Under the pieces are notes generated by a model. That model had not been told where the DNA came from. It worked only from the letters and a program-made list of their open reading frames with translations, and did not search any database. Source: Uloborus plumipes (lineage: Eukaryota > Arthropoda > Arachnida > Araneae > Uloboridae). From it: a stretch of DNA of 64,000 nucleotides. Numbering within the stretch: position 1 is the stretch's first letter; each line of letters begins with the position of its first letter. The stretch is from positions 80,453-144,452 of the forward strand of contig JAXGGA010001663.1 in assembly GCA_038373865.1 (NCBI GenBank), read 5' to 3'. Positions 27,701 through 41,100 of this stretch are shown here, piece by piece. Made by a program: the position numbers and the translations under genes.

Positions 27701-30700
27701 GCTGTTTTTTCATGGCATGGACTTGGTCTTCTAGTGCGACTGGACCGAACATTGACTGGAAATGCTTATGTGCAGCTACTTGGAGATCACTTGCAGCCAT
27801 TCATGGACTTCATGTACCCAAACAACGATGGGATTTTTATGGATGACAATGCGCCATGTCACCGGGCCACAACTGTTCGCAATTGGTTTGAAGAAAATTC
27901 TGGACAATTCCAACGAATGATTTGGCCACCTAGATCGCCCGACATGAATCCCATTGAGCATTTATGGGACACCATCGAGAGGTCTGTTCGTGCCCAAAAT
28001 CCTGCCCCATCAACGCTTTCACAATTATGGACGTCTATCGAGACAGCATGGCTCAATATTCCTGCAGAAGACTTCCAACGACTTGTTGAGTCCATGCCAC
28101 GTCGAGTTGTTGCACTTCGCCGGGCAAAAGGAGGGCCGACACGATATTAAGAGGTATCCCATGACTTTTGTCACTTCAGTGTATATTCTGCACATATGAG
28201 CTTTATTAAACAACCAAATAAACAAAATGCTCAACCTTATTCTATAGTCGCACGAAATACTCAAAAACTATTTTTCATCGAAAATAATTTGAATTCGTTG
28301 CTATAAGTGGATGGATACAGTCATAAATAATGCGAAAATCAATGTGCTCAGACGTACCTGTAAGTAAGGTACAACCCAAAAGAAGTGGATGGGATCGAAG
28401 CTCGACTGGGCACGACAGCAGTCACACTCACGTTGTTGCTCTGGGAGAAGAACGTGACACTGCGTTCAATCATGGAGCCACAGAACTCTCCAAAGTGCGG
28501 GATGGTGCGTGAGGAGGTCTCATCCACGGGTCTCGGGTAAATGGAAGAAGCGTAGCGGACAGGAGGTCTCAGAGAGAAAGGAGAGTCATCATCCCAGTCC
28601 TTAGAGTCTTCAGGCCATTCAGAGATCTTCAAGTATCCCTTTTGGCACACAGATGTTTGGTTTCTAGGAGTACAAAGAAGTAATGTTTAGCACGCTTTGT
28701 TAAAGAAGTTCCATTACTTTTTTCCCCCCAAATGCAACGAGTGCAATAGCTGAATAAGGTTCTTTAATATTATTGCAAATAAAATTTCAACAAGAAGTTC
28801 TGTCAAGAACTAAACCAGCCTACTTTCCCGTACATGGTCATCGGCATTCTAGCATCTGATCATTGTTCTCTTAATTATCTGAGACTAAAAATTATGTCAA
28901 ACATACCTTTTTAGCGCTTAAAGCTGATTTCTAAAAGCAAAATATACCCCTCTCATCAGATGAAATAGACACATAAAAAGTAAATAAATGAATAAATAAA
29001 GTTTTGTCGCACCTTTTAAAGAATGTAACTGTTACAGTTCTTCCGTAGAAAAATTCCTCAATTGTTTTCAAAAAAATTAAAAGTACAAAGTACATCAAAA
29101 CACATTTTATCAAAGAAAGGAAAAAAAAAAAGAAAAAAAAAACTCGTCCGTTGATAAAATGTCTCGAATTTCACTTTTAATCCGTTGCCAGTTGTTAAAT
29201 ACAAACAAAGAATAAAACACCCTTGTGAATGAAACATTTTTATTACAAAAAAAATCGTCTGCCAAAAATAATAATAATAATAAATAAATAAAATAAAACA
29301 AATGAATAAATAAACAAAAAATCGTCTGCACAGTCAGTCATTTTTTTCTGAGCCTGCATTTCCGCCATGTTTGCGGAGTCGGAGTCGGAATCAGAGTCCT
29401 CACAGAAGATTACTCAGAAAAGTACTTTGCAAACATTATTTATCAAAACTATTTTCTTACAAAGTTAGTTTGAAGGAAATCCGACTTTAAGTTCAGGATC
29501 AACATTCAACTTAAATTCCCCGTAGGTGCTAATGTTAAATTTTTTTCTGAAAGCATCGTGGGACAGGTTGTTTGAACGGTTCAAAGTTGAACTTAAAAAT
29601 GTTCAAATCGAAAAATCAAATATGGGAATGAGCTGTACTCTCCGAGATCTTTCCAACAAAAAAAAAAGTTTATTCCATTCGGATGGTTCACTCAGAAGTT
29701 ATTAGGTGGGGAAAGGTTGCTTGAACGGTTCAATGTTGAACGAAAAAATGTTCAAATTGAAAATTTAAATACGGTAATGAAGTAGCCTTGCTGAGATCCT
29801 TCGAACAAAAAAAAAAGTTTATTTAAATCGGACTGTTCACTCAAAAGTTATTAGGGGTGACAGCTTGCTTGAGCGGTTCAATGTTGAACAAAAAATTGTT
29901 CAAATCGGAAATGTAAATACGGGAATGAAGTATCCTTGATAAGACCTTTCGAACAAAAAAAAGTTTGTTCAAATCGGACTGTTCACTCAAAAGTTAGCAT
30001 CGCGGGACAGGTTGTTTGAACGGTTCAAAGTTGAACCAAAAATTGTTCAAATCGAAAAATCAAATACGGGAATGAGCTGTACTCGCCGAGATCTTTCCAA
30101 CAAAAAAAAATTTGTCCAAATCGGAATGTTCGTTCAAAAGTTATTAGGGGGGGACAGACAGACCGACAGACCGACAGACCGACCGACAGACAGACACACA
30201 AATTTCCCATCTCAATACCCTACTTTCAAATTTTTAATTTTTCGATATTCATTTTACCTTTTTATTTTTTTAACTTGGCGATATTTTTTTTTACTTGGCG
30301 ATATTTTTTGGACTTGGCGATATTTTTTAGATGCATTAAGCTACTTTTAATACTTTTTTCGTCTTTCTTTTGTTTTTAACGGGAAAGTAGGCTAAAAAGA
30401 GTTTTTTGTTTGGTACATGAGTTGTTAATGTTCATATACAAGAGTTTGGGAGATAAATGGGTTATATAATAAAACCCAAATTGCGAGTAATTAAAGTTCA
30501 AAGTTTTATTGTTGCAGTTCTTTTGTTTTCTGGTTCGTCTTTAACCCATTAAACGCCGCTATATGAATCACATTGAAAAATTTTTACTTTTGGCATGTTT
30601 TGAGGAGAAATACACATCTTTAATCATAAGCAGCTTAAATTTTTAAAAAATATTTATTTAGTCAAGAGATATGGTATGGTCCCAAAATGGGAGACTTGGC

Positions 30701-33700
30701 GCTTAGTGGGGATAACATAAATATCTCTGCCACAATAGTGATGCTTAAATAAAATCTGACAAAATCTAGTTTAAAAACCTAAAAATCATTTTTATTCAGT
30801 TAACAAAGTTATTTATTGATACTAAAAGATTTTTATTTATTATTAAGTTGGTAAATTATTTAATACATATAAAAGTTTTAAAATAGAGAACTTGCAGACT
30901 TTCTCACTTACTAAGCATATTTTTTGTATGATAAGAAATTGTCACGGCGAATTTCCCACCTTTTAGTCTGATGCTTTAGGATTGTCATATATCATACAAA
31001 AGTGATAGGTTATTTTCATTAATTACGCCAAGGCATAATTAATGAAAATAATAGAGCAAAGATAGTCAGGGTTCAAGCGAGGCTAAATGACGAAGACTAG
31101 CCCTAGACTTTTATAAAATAGAACTAAGAAATTTTTAAGCAGCGCAACCTTATATTTATTTTCTCATAGCAAGGCTTTTTTTTTTTTTTTTTTGTATAGT
31201 CTACTTCAAACCATGTTTGAGAAAATGATTTGCAATTCATAATGTCAGCATGTTTTTAGAAAAAATGACGTCGATATATTAGCGACAGATCTAGTTACTT
31301 CGATGTTATAACAAAAATTGCAATAAATTCTAAAAATGCGAATTGAGACTTATCCCATGATATGTGATCTAGGCAATTATTATTAAGGCTTTCTTTCTCA
31401 ATTATCTGATCAGAACCTGGTGGGTGACAAACAAGTGACACTGTACTCATTTACTGGTAATGTATTAAAATTTTTTGTCACCATATTGTTCAAAACTTGG
31501 TGCTAAGTCAACAATTTTAACAATTTTAATTTCAAGAAATGTAAAGAAATTTCTATTTTAAAATTGAACCTCTTACTGATCGCCACTTGCTTTGGCTTCG
31601 GGAAAGCGCTCCTCAGGGGAACTCACAAAGACAAGAAAAGGGGGCTGATAGTGTAAACTGCAGTACTAAAACTTTTAGGAAAGAGAGGGAGGGTGTAATT
31701 TTTTGAATGATTTAAATGTCATTCTAGTGGATGTCCAATTCCCCCTTGGAGGAGGTGCATCATTGTCCTTATGGCGGATTGGTCACCGCTGTTTACCTAG
31801 AACATTCTTCAGAACGAATGGAATGTCACCTGTTCTAATAAAAGCACCTGCTTTTGAACAACAAAAGAGAGCTTACTATGTTCTAATACAAAAGGGGTGA
31901 CTTTCAACAGTCAATAAAAGAGAGGGGAGTGTTTATTCATGCAAAATGGGGGAGGACTTAACTCTGCTACTCGCTATATTTCCTGCTAGTCAGAAAGCGC
32001 CAAGTCTCCTATTTTGGGACCTGTTTAAATAAACAGCTATAAAACCCGTTTAAATTAATTTTCTTGACCCCTGTTTGTTATGACTTGAAAAAAGATCTCT
32101 TGTGATTTATATTCCATGTTTTTAAACTTCCACGTTCGCTTTTCTGATTTTTAAGGATTTTTTTTGCCTTATGAAGTAAATACAAGCTTTTTTGCTAAAA
32201 TTGAACTATTTTTAAAAAATATAATTTACATTTCAAACTTTTTGAAAAAAATACCAATTAAGTTAGGCACTTTTCTATTTAATTAAAAATATTTTCAAAA
32301 TATTTGTCTTCATTACTTACTGAGGAAAAAAATCTTAATCAAAGGTTCCCAAAATGGGAGACTTGGCGTTTAATGGGTTAACTGTTCGTATGAAATCGGT
32401 CTAATGACCTCTACTTTTTGATGTACCAAGTTTCATTTGATTACCTGTATCCATTGCTTACCATTGGCCAGAGTGTCTTTTCAAAAAAAAAAAAGTAACA
32501 TACAATTGTAGCCACTTCATCTTCCAAACTCTTCAATGATAATATCTATTGGTAGAAACAACTTAATAGCAGAACAGTAAATTGTAATTTTTTTTTTTTT
32601 TTTGTAAATACCAAATGCAAATTACATCTCAGAGACAGACAAGAGTTTCTGCGCATGAAATACTATTTCTACTACTATATTATTTTAGAAATAAGAATTT
32701 TAAATTAGCTTCCTTTTATGCTAATACTTTATACTCCAAGGCTCTGTGTTGTAGAAAGGCAGCAGATACAGAGTCAATAATAAAGTAAAAACCTTGCTAA
32801 TATTAATATAAATACGAAAACAATATAAACCATGACGTACATAGACCTAAATGCTCTTATCCTCCTTCGATTTCGCTAAACAATCAAGCTCTCTCATATT
32901 CCAGAAACTACTCAAATTAATTTCCATCTCCCCTGAATGTCGCGGAATATCGCAGGATATTATGAAACACTCAAACGTTGCTCGTGATTGACTTCTCATT
33001 TGGTCTCTCTTTGGAATTTGACAGCGTAGTGGCTAAATGAGCAAGTGTCTCATTGTGGTTCTAATATGAGGAGTGGTTTATGTTTGGCCATTTTAATCGA
33101 AGAAATTTATTTCATTTACTTATGTTTCAGTCATCGCTTTTCCATAGCTTTGTTTATATTTACCGTTTTTTGTATTTTCCCCTCACCAGTTATTTTCACA
33201 CTTCAGTACTTAAATACAATTCTAGCAGTCGTTAGATTTTGAGCATTGACCTTATACCGTCATTATGTTTTTTTCAAAATTTGAAACGTAAGATAAAAGG
33301 CGTATGTTCGATTCAAAATTCATATTCCGAAGAATTTCCTTCATTATTTCAAAAACTAGGAAAATCTAACAACCGTCACAGTAGACATTATATATCCATT
33401 TGAAAAAATGTGTCTTACACTAGTATAAATAAGGTATTGTTTGCACATGTCGCAACGCAAACAAAACTAAGAGCTGGTATTATGAGTTTTCTAAAAGAAG
33501 AATAGCACTTTAAATTTGTACTTAAACAAATTACAGTAATTTGTGTGTGTGTGGTTGGTTGATTTGTTGATTTGGGTTTAGTGACGCAAGAGCCTATACT
33601 GAGTCAAGCGGTTGTTTATTTTATGCGTTTATTATCAGTTTAAATATAAACCGTAAAATATCCACAAAATTCATTTCAAAACATAAAACCAAGACACACA

Positions 33701-35565
33701 TGCAAACGAAATATAAAATTTTAAGAAATGGCAGAAGCGATTTCCTGTGAAGTCATTATGTCAAATAGGTAAAACAGCAGAAACACTAGGGTCGAAAATA
33801 GGACAAGACACGAAACACACACTAAATTAAAAAGGAGAAAACAATCTGCTGAAGAAAGGGGAGCAAATCGGTCAGTTGTTTAGTTAGAGGTAATGTGAAA
33901 GTGCGCATTGGTGGAAAAGTTGCTGAATACAATATTCAACAGTAGATTCTTTAACGAAGATCTCACTAGTAGATCTAACAAGTTCCCGACTTTAAAGATG
34001 ACATACTTCATATGGAGATGTCCGCAAATGATGTCCTCCTCTAAGTGGGCAGAGGAGTTGCTCGGAAAATTCGGAAAAATGTGGCAGGGGACGAGGGGGG
34101 GGGAGGGCAACAAGAAGTGTGATATCTTGCATTTTTACCAGAATATGTTTATAAAAAGAGCGTGACATGTGACAAGAGGAGGAAGGATAAAGTGCAGTGT
34201 GGCATTTGCGACAAAGGGGTGGGGCCCAAAATGGTGGGAAAAATAATAACATCGTTTATGATCTGCCCTTTTCACGCAAAACAAAAACTAAAACAGAAAA
34301 TGGGAGAAATGTACTTCTTTTGAAATAAAATTCAGCTCTACATTTAAAGTAATGTTTGATATTTTTATATCTGTGAGTTACTAGAATGAGATAAATAACA
34401 ACCCCTTGATTTGCTTCTTTATGAGTAAATTCAATAAATTAAATTGGAAGAAGATTTCGTTTTGTATTTTGCCGTTCTGTTCTTATTTTTAAAGTGTTTA
34501 GCTTTCTAACATGACGGTTATACGCTTCTCAAAGAACAAACTTATAAGCAGTTTTTGAGAGGGAAAACAATTTTCATTCAAGCGCTCATTTCACCATGAA
34601 TTTCCAATAAACTCACATAATCGGATTACCCAAACATGATCCAATATCCTCCCGACAATATCCCCGACATCTCCCAGTCGTCCCAGCAAAGCAGCGAAGA
34701 AGGAGGTAATAAAGATGAGCGTATAAAATGCATCATTTTCCATTAGCTTCCCCGCGAACACTGAGGGTCACAAGAGGCAGATCGCGGCATGGGAGCTGTC
34801 ACCAACAGCTGATGGTCCCGGGAAAAGTAATTTCATCACACACACTATTTCTGTGCAAGAGGAGAGTTAATCATTTCACGCGCAGGTGACATGGCCGAAG
34901 CACCCCACCCCCCTACCGGTTTCGTTTTTTCAATTCTGAGTCTCGTGTTTGTGAAGTCTGATAAATTGTTTTCCTGGTTAGGTTGGGTTCTAGCTCTGTG
35001 AAAAAAAAAAGATAATTTTTAACAGCCACCAGGTTTTAGTTATATTTTTTTATGGAAAAGGCTTAGTCTTTATTGTAAGCAAAAGAGGTTTGCGTAAATT
35101 TAAAGAAAATATCAACTTTTTTTGGGGGGAAACCAAGGAAAGTTTTTTACATAAAGAAATACTGCTTTGGGAAAGATGTATCTCTGCCCGTCTTCGAAAC
35201 TCTAGTTAACAATTGCAGGCGATGGACTCAGATATTTTAACTTTACAATAGCTGATGAACTAGAGATTGCCCTGTAAAAGAATTAATTAATAAAATTGGG
35301 TTAAAAGCATTTGCTGATTGCCGTTTTTTAATTAAAAAATTCTATTTCACTAAAAAAAAAATTTGAATTTATTAATAGAATGTCCGCAATAAGATATTCT
35401 AATTTAGTAAACTTTTGGATAAATTTCAGTGGAACAGAATCTTGTTATGAAAACACTGGAGACATTGATCTTATTTCCTAACACGACATATCCTGCATTT
35501 TGTTTTACAGTGCAGCAGGTTCTTCAGGGGATGCACTACTACTCATAGTGCTATTATTTTCGCTG

Positions 35566-35605
<40 letters not shown>

Positions 35606-38082
35606 ACTGTGCCGTATACTAGGTGTATCAGTTTTTTGGACTACATAATATAGTTTTAAAGCATTTAATTTAGGAATCAAGATAAAATAAAAATACTCTT
35701 AAGATGAACTTGTTTCAGTACAAAGAGATTATTTCGTTTAATGCACCAGGCAAAATAGCAACAGAGATACCTTTTTTACAAAGTGTATTCTTGACGCGTG
35801 GAGTCCCGTAGAAAAAATTACCGTAGTTATATAATGCTAAGTTTTATTTTTTAAACTCTGATACACCATAACTATGTACACCAGGTTTCAACAATTAAAC
35901 GAGGTCTTTCTTTTATATAATCGATTGTATAGAGAACACACGCATGGTACTGAAGACTTTTCAGTGCTAGTGATTCTTACATCAGCATATTCTCGTGGTA
36001 GACTGCTTCTGTTCCAAGCAGTAGCTAGCTTTTACAGAGAGCATACATCACGTCCCGTTGTTTTTATCAGAAAAAAATATCATTCATTATTTTAACTGCT
36101 TACTTATGATCCCTTTTCCAGTACTTGCTCCAGCTTTAAGGATTGTCACTGCTCAGAAATATTCCAATTCCCTATTTTAGGACATTCCCCACTTGGTTGT
36201 TTAAGCTAATATTCAGTTATAAAGCAGTGAGTAGCCGCCCCTAATCAAGGGCTAAGGCAAAAACATGCAATACACCGCCAACTCGACTATTTCGATCCAT
36301 GGTCTGCAGTTTCTAGCTTATTATGCTTTCATCAGCATGGTATTCTAATTTCACATTAGCTACCAGTTTTTTTGGCTCTCTTTGCTTTATAAGAGGCTTT
36401 TTGCCTCCAACTCGACTACTTTCGTATTCCATGCTGATGAGAGCATAATAAACTCGAAACTGCAGTCCATGGATAGAAATAGTCGAGTTGGCGGTGTATT
36501 GCATAATATTCAGTTACTTATTTGTTTTCTCCTTTGTCTCCCACATACTTCAGTGAAGTTCTATACAAAATTGTAGCGTTCAGAGATAAAATGGATCTAC
36601 GTCAAAATTTACTTTTTTAAAACTTTGCACAACAGCAGAAACTAAGTCCCTGCTATGACTATTTATTATGAAAGTTGCACGGTTAAAGTTGTTTTTGAGC
36701 TTCGAACATACGATCCATATTAAGTAGTCTTTGTACTCATCCAATAAGAAGACAATTATCCTGTTCATTTTTTTAGGATTCAAATGATTTTGATCATTAG
36801 CCTCCATTGCTTTAAATTTGTAACTACGGACTTATTAGGTGCGATCAAAAGTTAGCTGCGGAGAGCCTAAAACGAACATTTCTTGCGGACTTTAGCTGTA
36901 GTTCATCACGGACTTAGAAAAGGTAAATTCTATTGGAACCGATGTGATACAGAAGATTCGGATTAATCTGAACGATGTTTCAAACTGATTTTAAATTATT
37001 GATCCGTCTAAAACTTTAAAAAAGATCTGATTTAGAGTTTTAGAATGAAAATTCCTGTCTCCCCATACATTGATGTCACTCACCAAATTGAAACTGACTC
37101 TTCTAAAAAAACTAAAACTCTGTTTCAAGGACACCATTCCTGATACTGAAAGGGCCAAGACAACACAGCTGGCAGCCCTTCTGAAAGACGACTCCTAGAA
37201 TTGCTTTCAGTTATGGATTAAACGTTGTGCTATCTAAATTGGTAACCCTGGACTCTGAAGGAAATTAAACAACATTTTATTAACTCTTATATAACAAGTT
37301 TTAGACATCAATTAATTGCCTCCTAGTCACACCTTGTAATACATTTTCGGCCGCGACTCAGCCCTTCATTCCTTTAAAGGGCCGATAAAATTACGAAGTA
37401 GGCTAGGGAACTAAACTGTTGGTTCTTAGCGTTCGACTAAATACATAACCAGAACATATACTTTGCCCCCCGAGTCCTCGGTCACGAAAGCTGAGACAAG
37501 CACATTAGGCCCTGACAAACATCCCCTCCCGCCCCTTTTGAGCTGTTGTGTTACTGAATTTGTAATACATATTACTTTTCAACGCCTTAATTCCAAATTG
37601 AGATTAAACTATTAGCATTTTATTGGGTCAACGAATAAAGTACAATACTGACTTAGTTTCTATCATATCTTGCATGTGTATTATTGTCATATTTTTCAAT
37701 TTTTGTTTAGTGTTTTAAACTGAAGAATCTTAAATAATGACCTTTGATAAATTGTCAACATGTTCAGTGGCAATTCACAGGGGTGCACTGCACATCCCCC
37801 CCCCCAAGCTCAATGGCGCAAATTCCCCCCCAAAACTTTTCACTACCCTGTTGTGCTTTTTATTTTTTTTTTACCTCTCTTTTTTATTATATTTTTGTTT
37901 TCAAATATTTTTAAAAAATATTTATTATTTTTTTTGATAATTATTAATTTATTCTTTAAAATATAAATTATAATTTTTTTTATTTATTATTAATTCTCTA
38001 AGAGTACTAATTATGCGTAGAACAGAATCGCTATTTTTCTCTTCCAGACATTCCAAGCACACTCACACACGCAAAAAATAAA

Positions 38083-38113
<31 letters not shown>

Positions 38114-41100
38114 CGAAATTAAAGAACTAATTTAAATTAAAAATATTAATTAATGAATAATTTTTATAAAAAAAATCAGTAAATAATTTAAATAAATAAA
38201 GAAATAAATAAATTAGTTTTAAAAAATCCCCCCCAAAAATTTTGGTGGCGCAACTTGCGCCATAATCCCCCCTGTGGGCACCCCTGGAAATTCATGATCA
38301 TTCCACAGAAAAACGAACATTTTGTCCCGCAGGAGACAGCCTAAGTAATTTATTAAAAATAATAATTTTAACGATAATGAACTCAAAGGTAGTTAACAAA
38401 ATTAATAGTTCACGGTTAAAAACTATCTTCAAAATTTGAATTATTCTTTCATTAAAAAAATAATGTAAAATACATTGAACTTAGCAGGTAATGAGCAAAA
38501 TTTTGTTGTTTAAGCAATTGAAGGGGCAAGTGGATAAATGTGATATGTGACATTTGAATTTTGCCGATTTACACAAATTCAAATTAGTGTTAGTTCAATT
38601 GTGTTTACTCACATACACAATTGAAGGGGCATGTGAATAACAGTAATATGTGACAATGTTTTAAATTTCTAGAAAAGCTTTCAAAAAAAAATATTACTTT
38701 TTCACCTTCATCCATGGTAAAAAGTATGTTTTTCAAAAATTGTCACATATCACCTTCATCCAGGGGTACCCATCCCCCCCAAGCTCAATGGCGCAAATTT
38801 TTCTCAACCCTTCAAACCCTCTTCAAACCCCCCAAAATTTTACTCAACCCTTTTGTGCTATTTATTTTTTTATTTGAACCCCTCTTTTTTATTTTATTTA
38901 TTTTTTAAATGATATTCATTTATTTTTAAAATAAATATTTATTTTTTTTATTTTAAATATTATTTATTATTATTTTTTTTTAATTATAACTATTATTTTT
39001 TTGTATATTTTTAATTTTTTAGAAGTACTAATTATACGCAGAATAGAATAGCTTTTTTCCTCTTCCAGACATTCCAAGCACACACAAAAACACAAAGTAA
39101 ATAAATAAATAAACAAAGTAATAATAAAGAAATAAAAGAAATAATTTAAATAAAAAAAATAAATTCATGAAAACTTTTTATTTAAAAAAATCAGAAAATA
39201 ATTTAAATTAAAAAAAATAAATAATTAAATAATTTAAATAAATCATTTTTAAAAAATCCCCCGAAAAATTTTGATGGCGCAACTTGCGCCATAATCCCCC
39301 CCCCCCTTTGGGCACCCCTGCCTTTATCCACTCGCCCCTTAAATTACAAACGCATTCATGATGTATGAAGCAAATCATTTTGTTCACTGCCTTTTAAAAT
39401 CCTTAGTTTTAAACGAAATATATGAGCTGTCACGTGCGGGACAAAATGGCGGCGTTTTAGTGGAATGGCCCTTAATAAGATTTCCAAAACAGATGCTTCT
39501 CTAATTTTTGTCAAATTTCCTACTTAAATGAATATTAAGACATCATTACTTTAAAGATAAGTTTGAGATGCATCAGCAGCAAAAATATCTCGATAGCGCA
39601 ACACCAAAAAAAAAAAAAAGTCTCATTTTTCAATTACTCAGATTAAATTACCACTTGGGAGCGCGTGATAAATAATTATTTCCGCATAAGACCATCACGG
39701 ATAGGTGGAAAAAAAAAGCACAAACCTTCATGTTAAAATTTAATGAAATATTAATGGAAAAATGTTTATTTTATGAAGACGATGGAGCAACAAGCGCATG
39801 TTTTGTTTTTAGAAAATAAATATCTGAGCGCTTAAGACAAACATGGTGAGCATGGAAGAAAATTAATGGCAGATATAATCGCGAAAACAAAAGCTCCCTA
39901 TAATTCGTTTATTCTTTTATCGCGTTGCAAGAAGATTCCTTCCGTGCGTGCCATAATGGTAGAATAAAAGTATTAATCCTAAAACCTTGAGATGATTAAT
40001 CACCTACATTAATTAAAGGATTGCGCAAATGTTTGGCAGAAAGTACTTGGCTAGGAAATATGTTTTCATTTAATTGGATTGAGGGAGTGAAATTTCTGCT
40101 CGCCTTTTGCCCAAGGCGTATAAATTTCTTAATAGCTTAAAATGTAAAGGATCAATATTTTGGAACGAAAAAAAGGGACTAATTAATTGGTACTGAGATT
40201 CAGAAATTCTAACCCATTACGTTTTTCTTTAATTACTTCAATATCATCTCATGACTATTTCATCTCATTTATAGTTTATCCCAAATACTCATCGTGTTTT
40301 TATTGCATGAAAAAAAAACTACTTTCATTGTTTTGATTTCTCAAACACCGGTTCAAAGATTGCCAAATGAAGGTTATAAAGACATAATAAGTAAACCGTA
40401 ACTTTTTGTAAAAACTCTTTTTGGATTCCGCATACACAAAATATATATTTTAATTTTTTTTAATAATTCGAGTTTTTGAATAAAAAAAAGTATTTAACCC
40501 CTTCAGACCTGGTGTCCGGTATACCGGACATCAGCTTTGAACAGCTGCTAATCATTTAATAATTGACTTAATTACTTGATTTTTTTTGTAGTTGACAATT
40601 TGCAATCTGCTTGTTATTATCTGAGCAAAAATTTCTGCTTTTGGGATTGGCAACATTCCCAAAAATGGATTGAGAAACTGGGATTGGGTTGTTTTTCCAA
40701 CAATGCACTCTCGCCGAAAAAAGTTGCTTTTTTCTGAATTTTCTAAAATTGTATGATCTTTTATTTATCATTTCAAATGCTTATATTATGTTTTGTTATT
40801 GTTTGGAGAATATTTTACGACAAAGTTTGTGTGCTGAAATATTAATTTCAAAATATGTATCTGGAAAATTGGACGCGTCATAACTCTTTTAATTTTTTAC
40901 TCACAAGCTTGAAATTTTGTTTGTGAGATGCTCTTAGCCATAGTATTTTGTGTATCAAATAAAAACATTTTTGATTAACTATTTCATAATTCCGACTGAA
41001 GGGTTAAAAAACAAATTGTTATTTATATTTTCATCATTTCTAGTTTGTTCACAACAGAAGTCATTCAAGCAAAGAAATATTTATTCTTGACAAGCTAGAA

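Larger units (their letters stand above)
36220..36503 (+). mobile_element. Full-length hammerhead retroelement
   Basis: Flanked by 13-bp duplications TAATATTCAGTTA (36207-36219 and 36504-36516). It starts TAAAGCAGTGAGTAGCC and ends GGCGGTGTATTGCA. It contains an inverted repeat of about 80 bp (36266-36346 and 36424-36503, about 90 % matching) with a hammerhead ribozyme in each arm, pointing in opposite directions, and a 75-nt loop. No coding capacity. The target duplication shows retroposition; hammerheads in such repeats are known from Penelope-like elements and retrozymes. The same ends recur at 46558-46670, confirming the borders. Confidence 0.8.

Noticed and set aside
29553..30208. CRISPR-like array
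   Set aside because: Units are contiguous 148-bp tandem copies without unique spacers, in eukaryotic DNA.
30012..30350. 112-codon frame over the microsatellite
   Set aside because: It is the tandem repeat and GACAGACC tract translated; no protein domain.
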